Program-made: the position numbers and the translations under genes | The notes under the pieces: model-generated | The model's input: only the letters and a program-made list of their open reading frames with translations | What the model was told of the DNA's origin: nothing | Databases searched by the model: none | Assembly: GCF_900519355.1 (NCBI RefSeq) | Contig: NZ_ULHE01000005.1 | Coordinates: forward strand, 1-64,000 | DNA length: 64,000 nt | Direction: 5' to 3' | Source of the DNA: Corynebacterium lactis | Lineage (GTDB): Bacteria > Actinomycetota > Actinomycetes > Mycobacteriales > Mycobacteriaceae | In this document: positions 55,188-64,000 of the stretch, in pieces | Position numbering within the stretch: position 1 is the stretch's first letter | Layout of the letters: the number at the start of each line of letters is the position of its first letter

Positions 55188-58100
55188 TTAGCAAAGTTTG
55201 TCGATCTTCTTCTTTACCCGTGTTAATGACACCGTCTGCATAGTGCCGAGTCGTTGGGCGAAGAGACTCACTCGAAGTTCCTCAATGAGCCACTGGATGT
55301 CTCGTACCTCTGTGGACTTAGCACGAGCCTTCGGCAAATGCTCCAGTTTTTTCTCGAGATAGTCCCGGGCCTCGGTTATCTCGTCCTCGCGCTGTGCATC
55401 ATGTTCAGGGTCGGTATTCATTTCATCAAGGCGTATCTCCATCGCCTTGAAATAGCGGGGGAGATGCCGAAGATGGGTCCAGCCGTGTCGTGCGACGGCG
55501 CCCTCGGGCAGCATGAACCGGAGTTGCTTCTTCATGTCGTCGATAGCGTCGCCCTCCCATTTGTCCAATTGCTGAACAACTGTGACATATCCCGGCATGG
55601 CTTGGGCGATACCGACAACCAATTGGCGCACCCCGCCAGCCACCTCTTGCTTTACGGTTCGGACGAGTTCCCGGAACTTATCGGGGTCGCGAACAGGTCC
55701 GCCGTTGGCCAGCATTAAATCTCGGACGACCGTAACGCGGCAGTCTTCCACAAGCCCATCGGCTCCACCGTGCGGCCAGGCATCCACACCGACACGTTGC
55801 TGGAGCGGCAGCCCTTTCGTCATCTGCTGGGTATTTATCGGGCACTCTCGAAGCAGCAGGGTGAGATTGGCGGTGAGCAAGGAAGCCTGGGCTTGGGCCT
55901 GGGTCGGCATGACCTTCACAGCGACGCCGTCCTTTGTGGGGACGAGCGTCGGGTACATGGTGACGGATTGTCCGTCGACGGTGCTGCGTACTGTGTCCGC
56001 AACGGTACCCAGGTTGTCAGAGGTCCACTCCCGGACGGCGTCATGCGCCACGGAGTGACTTCGTTTGGATACAGCGGTCGTCACGGCTGCCGCATGCTTC
56101 GCCTTCAGCGCGTCGAGGTCACGACTCTGGTCGATGATTTCGCCGCGCCGGTCGATGACCGCGAAGTTGAATCGCAAGTGAGCGGGCAAACGTGAGGTAT
56201 CGAAATCGGTGCCATTGATTCCTGAGCCACCAAGACTTCGCAGTGCATCGGCGAATGCGTCAACAAAACGCCCGGCGTACGGGGTCATAGAATGTAAAGC
56301 CCCTCGCGCGAAGTCGGGAGCGGGAACCACCGATTTACGTAGCGCTTTTGGCAGCGTCCGAATGAGGGCCTCAGCGAGTTCTTCCCGCAGCCCCGGGATG
56401 AGCCAATCAAACCCTTCGTACCGCAGCCCTGCCAGGAGTGGCACGGGCACTCGGAGGGTCACGCCGTCATCGTCGGCACCAGGTTCGAACTTATAGGTTA
56501 GTGAAAAATCGAGAGTACCTTGCTGCCACATCTCGGGGAAGGCGGCGGAATCGAAGTCCCCAGAATCGGGATTGAGGAGCTTCTCCGGGTTGAAGTCGAG
56601 CAGACCGGGCTGTTTTGGCCGTGTCTTCTTCCACCAGCGGTCAAAGTGCGCAGCGGTAGTGACGCTCGACGGAATCTTCGAATCGTAGAACGCGTAGAGG
56701 ACGTCGTCGTCGACGACGATTCCGCGAGAACGCTGCTTTTCCTCGATCTTGGCGGCGTCGGCAAGCTTTTCTTGGTTCGCGAGGAAGAACTCGTGGTGCG
56801 TATTCCACTCGCCCTCCACGAGCGCGGACCGGATGAAGATCGAGCGCGCTGTGTCCGCGTCTACACGGTGGTAGGGAACGAGGCGATCGGCGACGACGGT
56901 CACCCCGTAGAGCGTGGACTTCTGGTAGGCCATCGCGGCGCCGCGTTTCGTCGACCAGTGGGGTTCGGAGTACTGGTGCTTCAGCAGGTGGGATGCGGCC
57001 GCCTCCACCCACTGCGGCTCGATGCGTCCGACGTTTCGGGCGAAGGTTCGCGAGGTCTCGACGATTTCGGCGGCCATCACCCAGCGGGGTGGCTTCTTAG
57101 CCAGCGCCGAGGAGGGGTGGATGAGGAATTTCGTGTTGCGAGTGCCTGTAAATTCCTTGCCTTCGCCCTCTCGGGTTCCGATGAGGGACAGCAGTCCGGG
57201 CAGGAGTGACTTGGACACGGAGTCGGAAAGGACCCCCTCGGCGGCTGAGTTGCCGGCGGCGGTGGCAAACCCCGAGTCCTTATCCTGCCTCCCCGGCACG
57301 GCCCAGCCGACCTCGGCGGTGGACTGGCGGAGCTGGCGGACCAGGTCCTGCCACTCACGAATGCGCATGTAGTGCAGGTACTCGCGCTTGCAGAGCTTGC
57401 GGAACTGGTTTCCGCTGAGCCGACGGCGGTTTTCCTCCAGGTACTCCCAGAGCTTCAGAATTGAGCCGAAGTCGCTGGTCGGGTCCTTAAACCGGGCGTG
57501 CAGCTGGTCAGCTTGCGCCTGGAACTCCAGCGGGCGCTCCCGCACGTCCTGCAGCGATAGCGCCGCGACGATGACCGTCACAGCCCCGAGGGTCGAATTC
57601 GCGTTGCCTTCGACCAGCATGCGGGCCAGGCGCGGGTCGACGGGAATCCTCGAGAGCTGCCGACCGATGTCGGTGAGCTCCGGCTGCCCCGCCGGGCCGT
57701 CGATCGCCTGCAGTTCGGTGAGCAGGTTCACGCCGTCGCGAATCGCCTTGTGCTCCGGCGGCTGAACGAACGGGAAATTCTCAATCGCTCCGAGGCGCAG
57801 CGAAATCATCTGCAAAACAACAGAGGCCAGGTTGGTACGCAGGATCTCGGGATCTGTGAATTCGGGCCGCGAGAGGAAGTCCTCCTCGCTGTAGAGGCGG
57901 ATGGCGACGCCGTCGGCGACGCGACCACAGCGACCCGAGCGCTGATTAGCTGAGGCCTGGCTGATGTCCTCAATCGGCAAGCGCTGAACCTTGGTCCGGG
58001 ACGAGTACCTGGAGATTCGTGCGGTGCCGGTGTCCACTACGTATTCAATCCCCGGCACAGTCAGTGAAGTCTCGGCGATATTCGTAGCCAGCACAATCCG

Positions 58101-59177
58101 CCGCCCGCTATGCGGGGCAAAAATGCGATGCTGCTCGGCGTTCGAGAGTCGGCCAAACAGGGGCACCGCCTCGACGCCCCGCCACTTCTTGCCCTCGATG
58201 GCCTCCGCAGCTTCGCGAATATCGCGCTCGCCGGGGAAGAACACGAGGATGTCGCCGCCGCCTAGGCGCATCAGTTCTTCACACGCCGCAATGACCCCGT
58301 CGACCGGCTCGACAGCGATTTCCTTCTGCTGCCCATTCTTCGCAACGACGGTCTCCACCAGCGGGCGGTACCGAATCTCCACCGGGTACGTCCTGCCGGA
58401 GACCTCGATGATCGGCGCCGGGGTTCCGTCGGCACGCGCAAAGTGGGCGGCAAAGCGCTCGGGGTCAATGGTCGCGGAGGTGATAATCACCTTCAGATCG
58501 GGGCGCTTCGGCAGGATGTGCTTCAGGTAGCCCAGCAGGAAGTCGATGTTGAGGCTGCGCTCGTGGGCCTCGTCGATGATGATGGTGTCGTAGTCGCGCA
58601 GGAGGCGGTCGCGGCCGATTTCCGCGAGGAGGATGCCGTCGGTCATCAGCTTGATGCAGGTATCCCGGCCCACGCGGTCGTCGAAGCGGACGGCGTAGCC
58701 CACGTGCTCGCCGATGCTCTCTCCGAGCTCCTCTGCGATGCGCTCGGCGACGGACCTCGCCGCGATCCTGCGCGGCTGCGTGTGCCCAATCTTGCCCCGG
58801 ATTCCGCGGCCGAGCTCCAGACAGATCTTCGGAATCTGGGTGGTCTTGCCCGAACCGGTCTCGCCGGCGATGATGACCACCTGGTTGTTCGCGATCGCCT
58901 CCGCGATGTCGTCTCTGCGCGCCGACACGGGAAGTTGCGCGGGGTAGTCGATCGCCGGAATCGCTTGCCGACGCTCCTCCACGCGCCCCAGCGCCAGCTC
59001 GAGGTCGGCGGAGATCGCCGACAGCGCTTTCGGGGCGGACGCCCGGCGAAGGCGGCGGCGGAAGGACTGCTCCTCGCGGAAGGTGAGCTGCTCGGCGATG
59101 CGGTACAGGTCGTCCTTCTTCGGGGCCTTTGCGGGGGCCTCGGCGGACGAGTGCTGGGTGTGGCTGCGATTAGTCAT
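55188..59177 (-). CDS. hrpA: ATP-dependent RNA helicase HrpA
   Basis: HrpA (1329 aa) is a DEAH-box RNA helicase; in E. coli it resolves ribosome collisions. Walker A GETGSGKT is at 105-112 and DEAH at 202-205. Motifs SATID and the QRSGRCGR motif VI follow, then the HA2, OB and the long C-terminal DUF3418 region. Length is normal for HrpA. It is convergent with nrdR, as in C. glutamicum. Its ATG at 59177 is about 85 bp from trhO, also on the minus strand. Confidence 0.96.
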   Translation of the reverse strand: MTNRSHTQHSSAEAPAKAPKKDDLYRIAEQLTFREEQSFRRRLRRASAPKALSAISADLELALGRVEERRQAIPAIDYPAQLPVSARRDDIAEAIANNQVVIIAGETGSGKTTQIPKICLELGRGIRGKIGHTQPRRIAARSVAERIAEELGESIGEHVGYAVRFDDRVGRDTCIKLMTDGILLAEIGRDRLLRDYDTIIIDEAHERSLNIDFLLGYLKHILPKRPDLKVIITSATIDPERFAAHFARADGTPAPIIEVSGRTYPVEIRYRPLVETVVAKNGQQKEIAVEPVDGVIAACEELMRLGGGDILVFFPGERDIREAAEAIEGKKWRGVEAVPLFGRLSNAEQHRIFAPHSGRRIVLATNIAETSLTVPGIEYVVDTGTARISRYSSRTKVQRLPIEDISQASANQRSGRCGRVADGVAIRLYSEEDFLSRPEFTDPEILRTNLASVVLQMISLRLGAIENFPFVQPPEHKAIRDGVNLLTELQAIDGPAGQPELTDIGRQLSRIPVDPRLARMLVEGNANSTLGAVTVIVAALSLQDVRERPLEFQAQADQLHARFKDPTSDFGSILKLWEYLEENRRRLSGNQFRKLCKREYLHYMRIREWQDLVRQLRQSTAEVGWAVPGRQDKDSGFATAAGNSAAEGVLSDSVSKSLLPGLLSLIGTREGEGKEFTGTRNTKFLIHPSSALAKKPPRWVMAAEIVETSRTFARNVGRIEPQWVEAAASHLLKHQYSEPHWSTKRGAAMAYQKSTLYGVTVVADRLVPYHRVDADTARSIFIRSALVEGEWNTHHEFFLANQEKLADAAKIEEKQRSRGIVVDDDVLYAFYDSKIPSSVTTAAHFDRWWKKTRPKQPGLLDFNPEKLLNPDSGDFDSAAFPEMWQQGTLDFSLTYKFEPGADDDGVTLRVPVPLLAGLRYEGFDWLIPGLREELAEALIRTLPKALRKSVVPAPDFARGALHSMTPYAGRFVDAFADALRSLGGSGINGTDFDTSRLPAHLRFNFAVIDRRGEIIDQSRDLDALKAKHAAAVTTAVSKRSHSVAHDAVREWTSDNLGTVADTVRSTVDGQSVTMYPTLVPTKDGVAVKVMPTQAQAQASLLTANLTLLLRECPINTQQMTKGLPLQQRVGVDAWPHGGADGLVEDCRVTVVRDLMLANGGPVRDPDKFRELVRTVKQEVAGGVRQLVVGIAQAMPGYVTVVQQLDKWEGDAIDDMKKQLRFMLPEGAVARHGWTHLRHLPRYFKAMEIRLDEMNTDPEHDAQREDEITEARDYLEKKLEHLPKARAKSTEVRDIQWLIEELRVSLFAQRLGTMQTVSLTRVKKKIDKLC

Positions 59178-59262
59178 GGTTGAGTACTAGATTAGTGACA
59201 CCGAGCGGACTGAGGGCAATCACATGCCCAGGCGCTGGAATCCTATCGCAGCCATCTGGCCA

Positions 59263-60192
59263 TTAGGCGGTGGCCATCTTCAGCGCGACCTCGGCGCAGT
59301 CAGGGCGGCCGCAGTGCTTCGTCTCGGTCTTTTCCCAACAGGAATCGCAGATCAGTACCTGCTTGCGGCAGGTGTCCTCGTTGATGCAGTTGCGGAACAC
59401 GTTGGTGGGGGAGCCGCAGTGGACGCAGTGGCCGAGCTGGACGTAGTCGGCGTCGTCGGTGCCGTCGCCGAACTCCATGTGCATGCGCTTGTCGAAGACG
59501 TATAGGGAGCCCTCCCAGAGCCCCTTGTTACCGAACTTCTCGCCGTAGCGGACGATGCCGCCGTCGATCTGGTAGACCTCCTCGAACCCGCGGTTTTTCA
59601 TCAGCGCGGAGAGGATTTCGCAGCGAATCCCGCCCGTGCAGTAGGAGACCACCGGCTTGTCCTTCATCCAGTCGTACTTGCCGGATTCCAGCTCCGCGAT
59701 GAAGTCGTGGGTCGTGGTGACGTCCGGCACGACGGCGTTTTTGAACTTGCCGATCTCGGCTTCCATCGCGTTGCGGCCATCGAAGAAGATGACCTCGTCG
59801 CCGCGTTTTTCAACGAGCTCGTTGACCTCTTCCGGCTTGAGGTGGACGCCACCGCCCATGACGCCGTGCTCGTCGACCTTGAGCTCGCCGGGCGCGCCGA
59901 AGGCGACGATTTCATCGCGGACCTTGACGGAGAGCTTCGGGAAGTCCTCCGCGCCGCCCTCGCTCCACTTGAACTCCATCGAGTGGAAGGCGGGGTACTG
60001 CTTCGTCTTCTTGATGTACTTCTTACATGCGTCCAAGTCTCCGCCGATCGTTCCGTTGATGCCGTGCTCGGAGACGAGGATGCGGCCGCGAAGCCCCAGG
60101 GACTCGCAGAGGTCCCGCTGCCACAGCATGATGGCGCGCGGGTCCGACAACGGCGCGAACTGGTAGTACAGAAGAATCTTGCTGATGCTCAC
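59263..60192 (-). CDS. trhO: tRNA uridine-34 hydroxylase TrhO (rhodanese family)
   Basis: A 309-aa UPF0176/YceA-type protein that hydroxylates U34 of tRNA toward ho5U using O2. The N-terminal acylphosphatase-like domain is followed by the rhodanese domain with catalytic Cys185 in YCTGGIRCE. The C-terminal zinc-like cysteines ([21 protein letters not shown]) are conserved. It precedes hrpA on the same strand. Confidence 0.93.
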   Translation of the reverse strand: MSISKILLYYQFAPLSDPRAIMLWQRDLCESLGLRGRILVSEHGINGTIGGDLDACKKYIKKTKQYPAFHSMEFKWSEGGAEDFPKLSVKVRDEIVAFGAPGELKVDEHGVMGGGVHLKPEEVNELVEKRGDEVIFFDGRNAMEAEIGKFKNAVVPDVTTTHDFIAELESGKYDWMKDKPVVSYCTGGIRCEILSALMKNRGFEEVYQIDGGIVRYGEKFGNKGLWEGSLYVFDKRMHMEFGDGTDDADYVQLGHCVHCGSPTNVFRNCINEDTCRKQVLICDSCWEKTETKHCGRPDCAEVALKMATA

Positions 60193-60270
60193 GCAGACCA
60201 GCTTAGCCCGAGCGCTTCCGCGAGCTAAAACCGTGAATTCTCGGTCGAACGGGCCTTGAGCAGCACGGTT

Positions 60271-61773
60271 CTAGCGCTTCCGGTAGAGAGCCTTCTTCTG
60301 GTACTTCGGCTCCGATGTCACCAACACTCCGAGGTTGCGGAAGATCGTCTCGTCGACGGTGCCGAGAATCGTCGTGGTGTGGCAGTCGCAGTCCTTGAGG
60401 TTCTTCAGCTCCGCCAGCGCCGCGCGGGCGTCGTCGTTAGTGGCCGCGGAGACCGACAGTGCGATGAGGACCTCGTCGGTGTGCAGGCGGGGGTTCCGGC
60501 TGCCGAGGTGATGGGTCTTGAGGGTCTGAATCGGCTCGATGGAGGCGGGCGAGAGCAGGTGCTTGTCGTCGTCGATGCCGGCCAGCTTCTTCAGCGCGTT
60601 GAGGAGCATCGCTGCGGAGCATCCCAGCAGCGCCGATGTCTTACCCGTGATGATGGTGCCGTCGTGGAGCTCGATGGCGCTGCCCGGCGCGGAGGTCTCC
60701 TCCTCGACGGCGAGTGCGGCGGCGATGACGCGGCGGTCGTCGGCGGTGACGCGGGCCTTGCTCATTACCATGGCGATGCGCTGGGAGATGACGTCGTCGT
60801 CGCCGTTGCGGTGTTCTTCTACCAGCGCCTTGTAGTAGCGGCGGACGATCTCCTTCTTCGACGCGGCGCGGCAGACGTCGTCGTCGACGATGCAGTACCC
60901 GGCCATATTGACGCCCATGTCCGTCGGGGACTGGTACGGCGAATCGCCGGCCAGCTTCTCCAGCAGCGTGCGCAGCAGCGGGAAGACCTCCACGTCGCGG
61001 TTGTAGCTGGTGGCCTTCTTGTCGTAGGCCGCGAGGTGGAAGGGGTCGATGAGGTTAATGTCGTCGAGGTCCGCGGTCGCGGCCTCGTAGGCGAGGTTCA
61101 CAGGGTGCTCGAGCTCGAGGTTCCAAATGGGGAAGGTCTCGAACTTGGCGTACGCCGAGGCGATGCCCCTCTTGTGGTCGTGGTAGATCTGCGAGAGGCA
61201 GGTGGCGAGCTTGCCGGAGCCCGGGCCGGGCGCGGTAACCACGATGAGGTCCCGGCTGGTCTCGACCCACTCGTTGACGCCGAAGCCGGATTCGCTGACG
61301 ATCTTTTCCGTGTTGGTCGGGTATCCGTCGATGGTGCGGTGGCGGCTGACACTCAGCCCGAGGCGCTCGAGCCGGGCGATGAACGTCTGCGCCATGGCGT
61401 TGTCGTCGGAGAGCTGCGTGACGACGACATTGTCGACGAGGAAGCCCCGCTCGCGGAAGACGTCGACGAGGCGGAGTACGTCCTCCTCGTAGGTGATGTC
61501 GAGGTCCGCGCGCACCTTGTGCCGCTCCAGATCCTTGGCATTGATGCACACCAGAATCTCGACGTCGTCCTTCAGCCGGTCGAGCATCGCAATCTTGTTG
61601 TCGGGTGTGAAACCCGGCAGGACGCGGGAGGCGTGCATGTCGTCGAAGAGCTTTCCGCCCATTTCGAGGTAGAGCTTACCGCCTTCACCTGCGATTTCCT
61701 GGCGTCGCTGCTTGATGTGTGCTGACTGCATCTCGATGTACTTATCGCGACTAAAACCAACAGAGTGGGGCAT
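60271..61773 (-). CDS. DUF1846 family protein
   Basis: A 500-aa protein covering the full DUF1846 family, whose function is unknown. Conserved stretches include the start [42 protein letters not shown], the Gly-rich loop [16 protein letters not shown] and the acidic [10 protein letters not shown]. The GSGK loop hints at nucleotide binding. ATG 61773 has GAGGAA nine bases upstream; ATG 61782 directly abuts that site. Three 12-bp repeats lie just upstream. It is divergent from the ceramidase gene. Confidence 0.9.
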   Translation of the reverse strand: MPHSVGFSRDKYIEMQSAHIKQRRQEIAGEGGKLYLEMGGKLFDDMHASRVLPGFTPDNKIAMLDRLKDDVEILVCINAKDLERHKVRADLDITYEEDVLRLVDVFRERGFLVDNVVVTQLSDDNAMAQTFIARLERLGLSVSRHRTIDGYPTNTEKIVSESGFGVNEWVETSRDLIVVTAPGPGSGKLATCLSQIYHDHKRGIASAYAKFETFPIWNLELEHPVNLAYEAATADLDDINLIDPFHLAAYDKKATSYNRDVEVFPLLRTLLEKLAGDSPYQSPTDMGVNMAGYCIVDDDVCRAASKKEIVRRYYKALVEEHRNGDDDVISQRIAMVMSKARVTADDRRVIAAALAVEEETSAPGSAIELHDGTIITGKTSALLGCSAAMLLNALKKLAGIDDDKHLLSPASIEPIQTLKTHHLGSRNPRLHTDEVLIALSVSAATNDDARAALAELKNLKDCDCHTTTILGTVDETIFRNLGVLVTSEPKYQKKALYRKR

Positions 61774-61786
61774 GGAGCTCATTTCC

Positions 61787-61822
61787 TCGACGTGTGTATC
61801 GACATGTGAATCGGCGTGTAGT
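61787..61822. repeat. three 12-bp tandem repeats upstream of the DUF1846 gene
   Basis: TCGACGTGTGTA, TCGACATGTGAA and TCGGCGTGTAGT follow each other at 61787-61798, 61799-61810 and 61811-61822. They share TCGRCRTGTG/A. They lie 14-49 bp before the DUF1846 ATG (61773). The rest of the 61774-62027 divergent gap shows a GCTTC/GAAGC inverted repeat near 61880 and no gene. Confidence 0.55.
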
Positions 61823-62027
61823 GCGGGCGTGGAATGCCCGTCGCATACGTTAAATCATCGTAGTTTGCTTCACGACGAAGCGGTATTGCGGGGGAACGAA
61901 CAGGGAAATCGGGAACGCTATTCGCAATTGGCGTAAGTTTTTTCAGGAAAACGATAACGTGATGCTGGTCACTTAGTTAGGTTTGTTTCCAAACAGGTAT
62001 CCAAATACTGAAATGGAGAGCGAGTCT

Positions 62028-64000
62028 ATGACCGCACGCAGATCGACCGGTGGCACATTCGCGCCATCCCGTCGCCAATTCCTCGCAGCAGCGGCAACAA
62101 CAGCAACCGTCGCCGCATTGCCGAACGCGATAGGTGCGCCACGGGCGACCGGGCAGCCGTCGTCAAGCAGCGGGGGAGGAGCGGGTACGGCGATGAACGT
62201 CGGGCGCGGGATGGCGGACATGACTGGTGAGCCGTTGGGGGCGGGCGAGAACGGGTACGCCGTCCTCAAACAAACCACGACTGGACTGCGTTTGCGGCAG
62301 TTCGCGCGCGCGTTTATCTTCGGCGACGATGCTGGCAACCGAGTCGTGCACGTTACTGCGGATATGGGCCTGATGTTCCAATCCATCCAGATGGAGGTAC
62401 TGCGCAGGCTTCAGGGGATTTTCGGGGGCATCTATAACGAATCCAACGTGCTGATCGGCGCTTCCCACACGCACGTCGCGCCGGGCGGTACGTCGGGGCA
62501 CCTGATGGTCGACCTGACAACCTTGGGATTCCGGCCTGTAACCTTCGAGGCAGTTGTCACTGGCGTGGTCAAGGCGATCGAGAGGGCGCACGCGGACTAC
62601 GCTCCGGCCAATATCCACCTGACGAAGGGGATCGCGCACCAGGCCGGCGTCAATCGCTCGTTCCAGGCCTTCAAGCTCAATCCGCCCGAGGAACAGGCGC
62701 TCTTTCCGGACGGAGTCAATCCGGAGAGTACGACGCTGCACGTCACCCGCGGTGGCACCGAGGTCGGCTTCATCAACTGGTACGGCATTCACCCGACCAC
62801 CTTCGGCGCGGAGCACACCATCATCGACGGGGATAACAAGGGCTACGCCGCATGGAAGACCGAGGTTGATCACGGAGTAAACCACCGCGAACCGCAGGGC
62901 GCTCCTTTCGTGGCCGCCTTCGCGATGTCCGCTCCGGGGGACATCAGCCCGAACATGGGGCTCGTCCCGCAATCGGGTCCCGCCGGAGCGGATGAGGCAG
63001 AGTCGGCCCGCATCCTGGGCCAGCGTCAAATCGATGCCACCAGCGGCGACAGCATTGCCCTGCCCGGGGGCGGGGTCACCACAATCCACAAGTGGGTAGA
63101 CCTGTCGAACGTCAACATCGACGGGAAGTTCACGCCCGACGGCAAGCCACACAAGACCGGGCCGGCCATCCTCGGTGCGGCGTTTGCGGCCTCGAGCCAG
63201 GAGGACGGAGGAGGCGAGCCGGCCCTCGGATTCAACGAGGGCGAACGCGTAGGCACACCGTGGGTACAGCAGATGAACAAGGTGGCCGTTCCCGACAGTG
63301 CAAGAGAGATCCACGGAGAGAAGGAGATGCTGCTGCCCGTCGGCTACATCGACGGTCTGATCCAGCAGACACACATGTTCTCGGTCACCCGCATTGGAGG
63401 ATTCACGCTGATCACCAATGGCCTGGAACCGACGACTATGTCCGGATACAGGATGCGCCGCCACGTTGCGGACATCCTCGGCGTCGATATCGACACCGTC
63501 ATTTGCCAGGGTTACACGAACAGTTATGGGCACTATGTCACCACGCCGGAGGAATACGCTCACCAGGACTACGAAGGTGGCGCGACGGCATTCGGCAAGT
63601 ACACGCTGTGCGCGATGGTCTCCATCTACGACGAGCTGGCCCACTGCCTGAAGGATGGCCTTGCGCTGGATGCGGGACAGGCCGCAGGTGACCTCACCGG
63701 CCGAATTCCCCCGTCACCGAGTGGCGGCCGCATACTCGATTCCGCGCCAATCGGCAAAAACTTCGGCGACCTCATTGATGTCACCGGAACGGTTTCGGTG
63801 GGAAGCGCGGCCGTTGCCTCATTCGTGTCGGCAAACCCGAACAACGACCTTCGCCTTGAGGACGGATACATGCTGGTGAAAAACGAAGCGGGGGACATTG
63901 TCTCCAGCGATTACGACCAGGGCACGGTAGTGGAGTTCGCCAAAGACGGTATCTACACAACGTCGAAGGTGACCTGGGACACCAGCGGGCAGAAGCCTGG
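62028..64000 (+). CDS. neutral ceramidase, Tat-exported (3' end outside window)
   Basis: An open frame of at least 657 codons runs off the window end. It begins with a twin-arginine signal, SRRQFLAAAATTATVAAL (R15-R16), with likely cleavage near residue 37. The mature part is a neutral/alkaline ceramidase that hydrolyses N-acyl-sphingosine to sphingosine and fatty acid. Zn-ligand region SHTHVAPGG (H147, H149), GIHPTTFG, and the catalytic Ser307 in APGDISPNMG all match the family. GGAGAG lies 7 nt before ATG 62028; ATG 62013 is in frame but lacks a site. The start of a C-terminal Ig-like domain is reached near 63790. A secreted host- or lipid-degrading role is inferred. Confidence 0.9.
   Translation, partial: MTARRSTGGTFAPSRRQFLAAAATTATVAALPNAIGAPRATGQPSSSSGGGAGTAMNVGRGMADMTGEPLGAGENGYAVLKQTTTGLRLRQFARAFIFGDDAGNRVVHVTADMGLMFQSIQMEVLRRLQGIFGGIYNESNVLIGASHTHVAPGGTSGHLMVDLTTLGFRPVTFEAVVTGVVKAIERAHADYAPANIHLTKGIAHQAGVNRSFQAFKLNPPEEQALFPDGVNPESTTLHVTRGGTEVGFINWYGIHPTTFGAEHTIIDGDNKGYAAWKTEVDHGVNHREPQGAPFVAAFAMSAPGDISPNMGLVPQSGPAGADEAESARILGQRQIDATSGDSIALPGGGVTTIHKWVDLSNVNIDGKFTPDGKPHKTGPAILGAAFAASSQEDGGGEPALGFNEGERVGTPWVQQMNKVAVPDSAREIHGEKEMLLPVGYIDGLIQQTHMFSVTRIGGFTLITNGLEPTTMSGYRMRRHVADILGVDIDTVICQGYTNSYGHYVTTPEEYAHQDYEGGATAFGKYTLCAMVSIYDELAHCLKDGLALDAGQAAGDLTGRIPPSPSGGRILDSAPIGKNFGDLIDVTGTVSVGSAAVASFVSANPNNDLRLEDGYMLVKNEAGDIVSSDYDQGTVVEFAKDGIYTTSKVTWDTSGQKP

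Noticed and set aside
61951..61990. TTAGTTAGGTTTG before the ceramidase as a DtxR site
   Set aside because: Only one half resembles the consensus; the second half is absent.
62163..63644. Minus-strand open frame (493 codons) opposite the ceramidase
   Set aside because: The plus strand carries a clear ceramidase with a Tat signal and catalytic motifs; the minus frame has no recognisable domain.

Overview
The window is a core-genome segment of a GC-rich actinobacterium, almost certainly a Corynebacterium. The evidence is gene content and order: infB-rbfA-DHH-MATE, PPTase/truB/ribF/rpsO/pnp, dapB-thyX-dapA-rnj, ftsK-terC-pgsA-cinA-clgR-pspA, bioYMN, DUF3046-recA-recX-miaB-miaA-dapF, hflX, ptsH-ptsF-fruK-fruR, and lexA-divS-nrdR-hrpA. 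divS and a LexA half-site of the TCGAAC/GTTCGA type are corynebacterial hallmarks. Many genes have a TANNNT -10 box only 6-8 nt before the start codon, the leaderless-mRNA pattern common in this genus. The species cannot be fixed from the sequence.

Layout. 1-10.7 kb: translation and RNA metabolism (IF-2, RbfA, oligoribonuclease-like DHH protein, TruB, S15, PNPase) plus a MATE exporter, a phosphopantetheinyl transferase and the FAD synthetase RibF. 10.8-16.3 kb: a galactose cluster (galM, sodium-solute symporter, small membrane protein, and one reading frame carrying both GalT and GalK). 16.4-17.8 kb: a DHA2-type MFS exporter. 17.9-22.6 kb: dapB, thyX, dapA, rnj. 22.7-26.7 kb: a DinB-like protein and FtsK. 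26.7-28.0 kb: a yybP-ykoY (Mn2+) riboswitch ahead of terC. 28-34.9 kb: pgsA, cinA, clgR, pspA, the biotin ECF transporter bioYMN (minus strand), DUF3046, recA, recX. 35-41.5 kb: miaB, a membrane protein, a DUF349 protein, a conserved actinobacterial protein, miaA, dapF. 41.6-45.3 kb: a protein with a Cys/Gly/His tail (minus) and feoABC. 45.4-48.4 kb: hflX and a uracil permease. 48.4-52.8 kb: fructose PTS (HPr, EIIABC, 1-phosphofructokinase, DeoR regulator) on the minus strand. 53-55.2 kb: lexA, divergent divS and nrdR, separated by a region packed with LexA-box-like sites. 55.2-61.8 kb: hrpA, trhO, DUF1846 (minus). 62-64 kb: a Tat-exported neutral ceramidase running off the window end.

No phage, IS, CRISPR or defence island is visible. 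I found no convincing new multi-gene system. The points most worth a second look are: the GalT-GalK fusion frame; four genes (infB, ribF, dapF, feoB) each broken by an apparent loss of exactly one base in a GC-dense stretch, which look like sequence errors and cast some doubt on the fusion; the terC riboswitch with a hairpin over the ribosome binding site; the LexA-box array; the apparent absence of ptsI and sugR from the fructose PTS locus; and the Cys-rich protein beside feoABC.
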